Shown here one piece after another: positions 59,419-64,000 of a stretch of DNA of 64,000 nucleotides. Each line of letters begins with the position of its first letter. The stretch's first letter is position 1. This stretch comes from Microbacterium oleivorans (GTDB taxonomy: Bacteria > Actinomycetota > Actinomycetes > Actinomycetales > Microbacteriaceae). Position numbers and translations under genes: made by a program. The stretch is from the NCBI RefSeq assembly GCF_013389665.1, contig NZ_CP058316.1, forward strand, positions 868,001 through 932,000, given 5' to 3'. The notes beneath the pieces are model-generated. The model worked only from the letters and a program-made list of their open reading frames with translations. It did not search any database and was not told the origin of the DNA.

Positions 59419-60720
59419 TCACCGCCGGGACGGAGCCGGGATCTCCCGCTCGGCACCGGTGATGTCGACCTCCGCGCCGTCGCTTCGGGCCGGACGCGGC
59501 GCAGAACGCTCGCGCCGCTCGAGGCGCAGGTTCACCAGGCCCAGAACCAGTACCAGCACACCGGCCGCGGTCGGCAGCATCATCGCCAGTCGCACGTCGC
59601 CGGACTCGGCGATCGCGCCGGTCACGGCCGATGCGAGCGCCTGCGCCAGAGTCAACGCCGAGCCGAGCAGCGTCATCGTCGTGGCCGAGCGGCCGATCGG
59701 GCTGCGATACCCCGCGATGCTGAACAGGGTGACCAGCGTCGGTCCCACCCCGAGCCCCATGAGCAGCAGCATCACGACGACCGCGCTGAGCGAGGTCGAC
59801 GCGGCGTAGCCCGCCGCCGAGACCGCGAGGACCACCGCGAAGACCAGCCAGCGATGGCGCAGCGCGAACCGCGTCGGCAACAGGGCGACGGCCAGCGCGA
59901 GCACGGCAGATCCGATGCCCATCAGGCCGTACAGCAGTCCCGCCTCGACCCCGTCGCCGGCGGTCTGGGCGAAGGCGGTGAGCGAGGTCAGTGTGGCGCC
60001 GAAGAAGAGCCCGACCCCGAACGTGGCCGCCACCAGCACGAGGACGCGCGCGCGCAGCAGCTGCGACATCGGCGCGCGTTCCTCGCTCTGGCCGCTCGCC
60101 CGGGCTGCGGCTGCGATGCGACCGCTGGGGTGCAGCGCGAACGCCGTGACGAACACGAGGCTGAGCGCCGCTGCGATGGCGATGGGCGCCCAGGGCGCGA
60201 ACGCCGCCGCCAGGATGCCGACGAGGAACGGGCCGATCACGAAAGCCGTCTCGTCGGCAGCCGACTCGTACGACATCACCCGCGAGAGGGTGCGCGGCTG
60301 CTGCTCGACGCGCAGCCGCAACCGGATGATGCCCATGAGGCGGCTCCGCGACATCGCGGCCGCCTGCGGTGCGCTCAAGCCGATCGCGGCCGCGACGGCG
60401 AGGACGGGGCCCGGCGAGTCCGACACCGTCACCACCAGGGGGAACAGCCCCAGCAGGAGGCCGTTGGCGATGCCGAGCGGCACGAGCACGCGCCGCTGGC
60501 CGAACCGGTCGACGGCGTCGCCGATCACGGGGCCGGCGATGACGACGCCGACGCCGACGGCCGCCGAGGTGAGTCCGCCGAGTCCGACGGAACCGGTCAC
60601 CGAGACCACCAGCGTCAGCACGCCCACGACCATCATGGCGAACGGCAGCCGGGCCACGAAGGCGATCGGGAAGAACGCCCGACCGGTGTGTCGGATGAGG
60701 GAACGATCGTCTGCGGTCAT
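59419..60720 (-). CDS. Major facilitator superfamily transporter
   Basis: A 433-residue MFS protein with 12 predicted helices and a central cytosolic loop containing RASGQSEERAPM. The motif-A region after TM2 reads IGDAVDRFGQRRVLVPLGIANG, and motif-like sequences recur in the C-terminal half (PTRFALRHRWLV). The C-terminus is a basic/acidic tail of ~45 residues. It is most similar in pattern to drug or metabolite exporters without a known substrate. ATG 60720 has GGAGG about 8 nt upstream. No regulator is adjacent. The 93-nt gap to chrA and the 120-nt gap to the aminopeptidase gene hold no other feature I can support. Confidence 0.88.
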   Translation of the reverse strand: MTADDRSLIRHTGRAFFPIAFVARLPFAMMVVGVLTLVVSVTGSVGLGGLTSAAVGVGVVIAGPVIGDAVDRFGQRRVLVPLGIANGLLLGLFPLVVTVSDSPGPVLAVAAAIGLSAPQAAAMSRSRLMGIIRLRLRVEQQPRTLSRVMSYESAADETAFVIGPFLVGILAAAFAPWAPIAIAAALSLVFVTAFALHPSGRIAAAARASGQSEERAPMSQLLRARVLVLVAATFGVGLFFGATLTSLTAFAQTAGDGVEAGLLYGLMGIGSAVLALAVALLPTRFALRHRWLVFAVVLAVSAAGYAASTSLSAVVVMLLLMGLGVGPTLVTLFSIAGYRSPIGRSATTMTLLGSALTLAQALASAVTGAIAESGDVRLAMMLPTAAGVLVLVLGLVNLRLERRERSAPRPARSDGAEVDITGAEREIPAPSRR

Positions 60721-60840
60721 GCGCGCCTCCGGGAGGTCAGCTCGTGATCACGTGCCGCCTTGCTCCGTCAGCAGGTAGTTGCATCGCTCGACCCGGGCCG
60801 CCGCCCGAGCCGTCCGCGCCTGTACGCGGACCGCCCCAGT

Positions 60841-62130
60841 CTACCGCCGGAAGAACTGCTCGGCCACGAGGGAGAGGTCGTGCAGGTCGGCGACGCCGGC
60901 CAGCTCCCGCGCGGAGTGCATCGACAGGATGGGGATCCCGACGTCGACGGTGCGGATTCCCAGTCGCGTCGCGGTGATGGGCCCGATCGTCGAACCGCAC
61001 GGCACGCCGTTGTTCGAGACGAACTCCTGGCCGGCCACTCCGGCCGCGCTGCACCAGCCGTTCCAGGCCGCCGCGCCGACGGCATCCGTCGCGTATCGCT
61101 GGTTCGCGTTGATCTTGAGGATCGGACCCGAGCCGAGGACCGGCTGGACCACCGGGTCGTGCTTGTGCGGGTAGTTCGGGTGCACCGAGTGACCGACATC
61201 GCTCGAGACGCACCACGAATCGGCCAGCGCCCGCAGCTGCTGGTCGCGATCGGCGCCGAGCCCCCGCTGGATGCGCTCGAGCACGTCGGCCAGGAACGGT
61301 CCGGCCGCGCCCGAACGCGTCGCCGACCCGACCTCCTCGTGGTCGAACACCGCGAGCATGGCGATGTGCTCGGCGTCGAAGCCGTCGGCGACGCGCTCGA
61401 TGGCCGCGACCCCGGCGTGCACCGAGGCCAGGTCGTCCAGGCGGCCCGCGGCGAAGAAGACGTCGCCGGCGCCGAAGACCGCGCCGCGCGCCGCGTCGGC
61501 GGTGACGATGTCGTAGCCGCGGATGCGGGCGGCATCCACGTCCGCCTCCCGCGCGAGCTCGCCGAGGAGGTCGGCCGATTCGGCGGAACCGAGCCCCCAC
61601 ACCGGCTGCGTCTGGCTCTGCTTGTCGAGCGCCAGATGGTCGTTCGCCTCGCGGTCGAGGTGGATCGCCAGCTGCGGCAGCCGCAGCAGCGGTCCGGTGG
61701 CCGTCAGCACCGAGGTGCCGTCCTCGAGCACGAGCCGGCCGGCGAGGCGCAGCTCGCGGTCGAGCCAGGAGTTCAGCAACGGCCCGCCGTAGATCTCCAC
61801 GCCCGCCTGCAGCCACCCGAGCCGCCCGGTGGTCGGACGGGGCTTGAGCTTGAGGGCGGGCGAGTCGCTGTGAGCGCCGAAGACCCGCACCGGGGTCATC
61901 GCGGATGCCGTCGGCGGCACCACCCAGGCCAGCACCGCACCGTCACGGACGACGAGGTAGCGACCGCCCGGTTGGTCCGGCCACTGCTCGGTCTCGCTCA
62001 GCGCCGTGAAGCCGGCCTCGGTGAGGCGGCGGGCGACCTCGGCCGCCGCGTGGAAGCTCGACGGCGACGCGGCGACGAAATCAGCCAGGTCCTCGGCATG
62101 GGCGCGGGCGGCGGCGGTGACGGCAGACAC
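60841..62130 (-). CDS. M18 family aminopeptidase
   Basis: A 429-residue dizinc aminopeptidase (aspartyl aminopeptidase/ApeB type) that removes N-terminal residues, usually acidic, from peptides. Metal ligands and catalytic residues are recognisable in FGAHSDSPALKLKP, the bridging Asp in AGRLDDLAS, FDHEEVGS (Glu pair) and the C-terminal SMHSARELAG. The family-specific HSVHPNYPHKHDP is also present. The frame is open to 63861, but the GTG at 62130 has GAGGAG 5 nt upstream and starts the conserved helix. The length matches ApeB (~430). Confidence 0.94.
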   Translation of the reverse strand: MSAVTAAARAHAEDLADFVAASPSSFHAAAEVARRLTEAGFTALSETEQWPDQPGGRYLVVRDGAVLAWVVPPTASAMTPVRVFGAHSDSPALKLKPRPTTGRLGWLQAGVEIYGGPLLNSWLDRELRLAGRLVLEDGTSVLTATGPLLRLPQLAIHLDREANDHLALDKQSQTQPVWGLGSAESADLLGELAREADVDAARIRGYDIVTADAARGAVFGAGDVFFAAGRLDDLASVHAGVAAIERVADGFDAEHIAMLAVFDHEEVGSATRSGAAGPFLADVLERIQRGLGADRDQQLRALADSWCVSSDVGHSVHPNYPHKHDPVVQPVLGSGPILKINANQRYATDAVGAAAWNGWCSAAGVAGQEFVSNNGVPCGSTIGPITATRLGIRTVDVGIPILSMHSARELAGVADLHDLSLVAEQFFRR

Positions 62131-62227
62131 GGTGACTCCTCGGTTCGCGGGTTCGCTTCGATCGTAGGCGCAGGGCTGAGGGCGCTTTGCCGGGGCATCG
62201 TGGGGAGCCGCCTCGTCTGGCGGAGCC

Positions 62228-62246
62228 CGAATCGATTCGATACACT
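62228..62246 (+). promoter_or_regulatory. Promoter -10 TACACT with an overlapping palindrome, MATE gene
   Basis: A perfect 12-bp palindrome CGAATCGATTCG (62228-62239) ends 1 nt before TACACT (62241-62246). The palindrome occupies the -10 to -35 spacer, a usual repressor position. Confidence 0.45.
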
Positions 62247-62249
62247 TCT

Positions 62250-62277
62250 CAACGGCGGTGTCACGGCACCGCCGTTG
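62250..62277 (+). promoter_or_regulatory. Hairpin in the 5' leader of the MATE gene
   Basis: CAACGGCGGTG (62250-62260) pairs with CACCGCCGTTG (62267-62277) over a 6-nt loop, immediately after the presumed transcription start and 33 nt before the ATG. It may be an attenuator or an mRNA 5' stabiliser. Confidence 0.5.
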
Positions 62278-62310
62278 TCGTGCCCGCCCCCGTTTCGAAA
62301 GCACCCCGCG

Positions 62311-63798
62311 ATGTCCCGCACCCTCACCACCGGCAGCCCCTGGCGCGTCATTCTCGCCTTCTCGGTGCCCCTCCTCATCGGCAACGTGGTGCAGCAGATG
62401 TATCACTTCGTCGACGCGATCGTGGTGGGACGCTGGCTGGGCGTCGATTCGCTCGCCGCGGTCGGGGCGACCGGCTCGATGCTGTTCCTGCTCATCGGGT
62501 TCGCCTGGGGTCTGACGTCGGGATTCGCGATCCCGACCGCCCAGGCCTTCGGCGCGGGCGACCACGCGGCGGTGCGGCGGTCGGTCGCCGCCGGCACCGT
62601 GCTGACCGCGATCACGAGCGTGGTGCTCACGGTCGTCGCGCCGTTCGTGTCGCGACCGCTGCTGGAGCTGCTGCAGACCCCGCCGGAGCTGCTCGACGAG
62701 GCGACGACCTTCGCGGTCGTGAGCTTCCTCGGCGCCGGGGCGACGATGTTCTTCAACTACCTCGCCGCCATCATCCGGGCGATCGGCGATTCGCGCACGC
62801 CGCTGATCTTCCTCACCGTCGCGTGCGTGTTCAACGTCGTGCTGGTCATCGCGATGGTCGGGCCGCTCGGCTGGGGCGTCGGCGGCGCGGCGCTGGCGAC
62901 CGTGGTGTCGCAGGCCCTCTCGGTGCTGCTCTGCCTGGACTACATCCGGCGGCGCATCCCGGTGCTGCAGATGCGACGCAGCGACTGGCGCGCGACGCGC
63001 GCCGACCTCGCCGTGCACCTGCGGCTCGGCCTGCCGATGGGCTTCCAGGCCTCGATCATCGCGATCGGCACCCTCGCGGTGCAGGTGCGCCTGAACGAGC
63101 TCGGTGCCGACGCCGTCGCGGCCTACACGACCGCATCGCGCGTCGACGGACTCGCCGTCGCGCTGCTGCAGTCGCTGGGCCTCGCGGTGTCGATGTTCGT
63201 GGCCCAGAACTACGGCGGCGGTCGCCCCGACCGCATTCGTCAGGGTGTCGCGCAGGCCACGGGGATGGCGGTGATCGGGGCCGTCGGGCTCGGCGTGGTG
63301 CTCATCGCCTTCGGCGCGCCGCTGGTGCGCCTGTTCGTGGGTGACGGCGCCGACGACGTCGTGGCGCTGGCCGCGCTCATGCTCGTGATCAACGGCGCCA
63401 CCTACACCGCGCTCGGTGTGCTCTTCGTGCTGCGCGGGGCCCTCCAAGGGCTCGGCCACACGCTCGTGCCGACGGTCACCGGCATCGTCGAGCTGTTCAT
63501 GCGCATGGGCGCCGCCGTCGTGCTCGGAGCGCTGATCGGGTTCGCGGGCGTCGCGTGGAGCAACCCGCTCGCGTGGCTCGGAGCGGTGGTCATCCTCATC
63601 CCCGCCTACCTGCGCGCGCGCCGCGAGCTCGCCGCGATGCCGATCGCCCGCGAGGACCACATCTCCACCGCCACCACTCCGATCCCGCTCGTCGGCCCCA
63701 CGAGCGGCTCGATGGTCGTGGACGCGGTCGTCACCCAGCCCGTGCCCATCGTGCAGCGGCGCCGCATCCTGCGCCGCACCCGCTCCTCGATCCGCTGA
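62311..63798 (+). CDS. MATE family multidrug efflux transporter
   Basis: A 495-residue cation-coupled exporter of the MATE family with 12 predicted helices in two six-helix bundles. Family features are FSVPLLIGNVVQQMYHFVDAIVVGRWLG in TM1, GLTSGFAIPTAQAFGAGD after TM2, and the second-half counterparts LRLGLPMGFQASIIAIGTLAVQ and VAQNYGGGRPDRI. It has a ~45-residue basic, hydrophilic C-terminal tail. ATG 62311 follows GAAAG; the open frame upstream is spurious. The promoter region holds a palindrome and a leader hairpin, suggesting regulated expression. Confidence 0.93.
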   Translation: MSRTLTTGSPWRVILAFSVPLLIGNVVQQMYHFVDAIVVGRWLGVDSLAAVGATGSMLFLLIGFAWGLTSGFAIPTAQAFGAGDHAAVRRSVAAGTVLTAITSVVLTVVAPFVSRPLLELLQTPPELLDEATTFAVVSFLGAGATMFFNYLAAIIRAIGDSRTPLIFLTVACVFNVVLVIAMVGPLGWGVGGAALATVVSQALSVLLCLDYIRRRIPVLQMRRSDWRATRADLAVHLRLGLPMGFQASIIAIGTLAVQVRLNELGADAVAAYTTASRVDGLAVALLQSLGLAVSMFVAQNYGGGRPDRIRQGVAQATGMAVIGAVGLGVVLIAFGAPLVRLFVGDGADDVVALAALMLVINGATYTALGVLFVLRGALQGLGHTLVPTVTGIVELFMRMGAAVVLGALIGFAGVAWSNPLAWLGAVVILIPAYLRARRELAAMPIAREDHISTATTPIPLVGPTSGSMVVDAVVTQPVPIVQRRRILRRTRSSIR

Positions 63799-64000
63799 GC
63801 CCGAGGCTGCACCGTCACGGATCCGAGGACATGACGCGATCCGAGGGCCGCGGCGCGGCATCCGTCCTCAGAAACCGAGGTCTCCTCGAAACGCGCGGCG
63901 CCCCGAGGCGCGACCACGCGCGAGGCCGGGCGCCTCGTCGAGAGCGGATGCGACGGTCAGCTCGCGGCGGTGCCCGGGCGCGAGGCCCGGCGCGGCGCGC

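Noticed and set aside
62131..63861. Apparent fusion of the M18 aminopeptidase with an antisense extension across the MATE gene
   Set aside because: The extension is antisense to a clear MATE transporter and has no domain pattern; the start is GTG 62130 with GAGGAG.
1..64000. CRISPR array, prophage, integrase, transposase or toxin-antitoxin module
   Set aside because: No regularly spaced repeats, no terminal inverted repeats, no phage or recombinase genes were found on either strand.
63799..64000. Start of another gene at the right edge
   Set aside because: No frame in the last 200 bases shows a supported start, ribosome site or recognisable protein segment.

Overview
The window is a stretch of high-GC (roughly 70% by eye) actinobacterial chromosome. 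Gene content (DUF58/MoxR/TgpA operon, actinobacterial dnaX and SRP RNA, MsiK-type sugar ABC operon without its own ATPase, many GTG starts, many leaderless promoters) fits Microbacteriaceae, most likely Microbacterium or a close relative; I cannot name a species. It looks like ordinary core/accessory chromosome: no phage, integrase, IS element, CRISPR array or plasmid module was seen. Coding density is very high and no gene-free stretch exceeds 300 bases; the larger gaps (3598-3837, 19513-19712, 24880-25105, 39308-39507, 63799-64000) are described where they hold signals, and 24880-25105 and 63799-64000 hold nothing I can call beyond the dnaX promoter.

Layout. 1-8.6 kb: partial luciferase-like oxidoreductase, membrane acyltransferase, Fe/2-oxoglutarate-type oxygenase, rpsO, a secreted protein of unknown function with a small membrane partner, YceI, FKBP isomerase, PrsW protease and an FAH-family hydrolase. 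8.6-14.9 kb: a complete sugar uptake/hydrolysis operon (solute-binding lipoprotein, two permeases, GH3 glycosidase, LacI repressor) under a striking double operator. 15-22.6 kb: aspartase, phosphodiesterase, Pit phosphate transporter with a small membrane partner, oligopeptidase B, recR. 22.6-33 kb: dnaX, a flavin monooxygenase, and the pta-ackA-pgmB-GH65 cluster, which links disaccharide phosphorolysis to acetate overflow/ATP synthesis; then the SRP RNA. 33-40 kb: MoxR-DUF58-transglutaminase operon, a dicarboxylate/amino-acid symporter, an HD protein, tRNA-Ser(GGA). 40-56 kb: small metabolic genes (lactonase, siderophore-interacting protein, Rossmann reductase, DUF427, DUF3054, S51 peptidase), acyl-CoA synthetase plus PoxB-type enzyme, NYN protein, PQQ-type dehydrogenase, serine hydrolase, Nudix, PadR-ABC1 kinase, divergent HxlR/QorB. 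56-64 kb: PEP-mutase-family lyase, a zinc-response pair (cysteine-free L36 paralogue and a CobW-like protein without a P-loop) around a Zur-like box, ChrA, MFS, M18 aminopeptidase, MATE.

The most interesting locus is 56914-58053: a zinc-independent ribosomal protein L36 (rpmJ) and a divergent, degenerate COG0523/CobW protein share one Zur-like operator, which suggests a zinc-starvation ribosome remodelling unit. Window-wide signals are a recurrent leaderless-promoter signature (TANNNT, exactly 6 nt, then ATG/GTG) that decides several starts, and strong over-representation of the octamer GGATGCCG/CGGCATCC, which also builds terminator stems.
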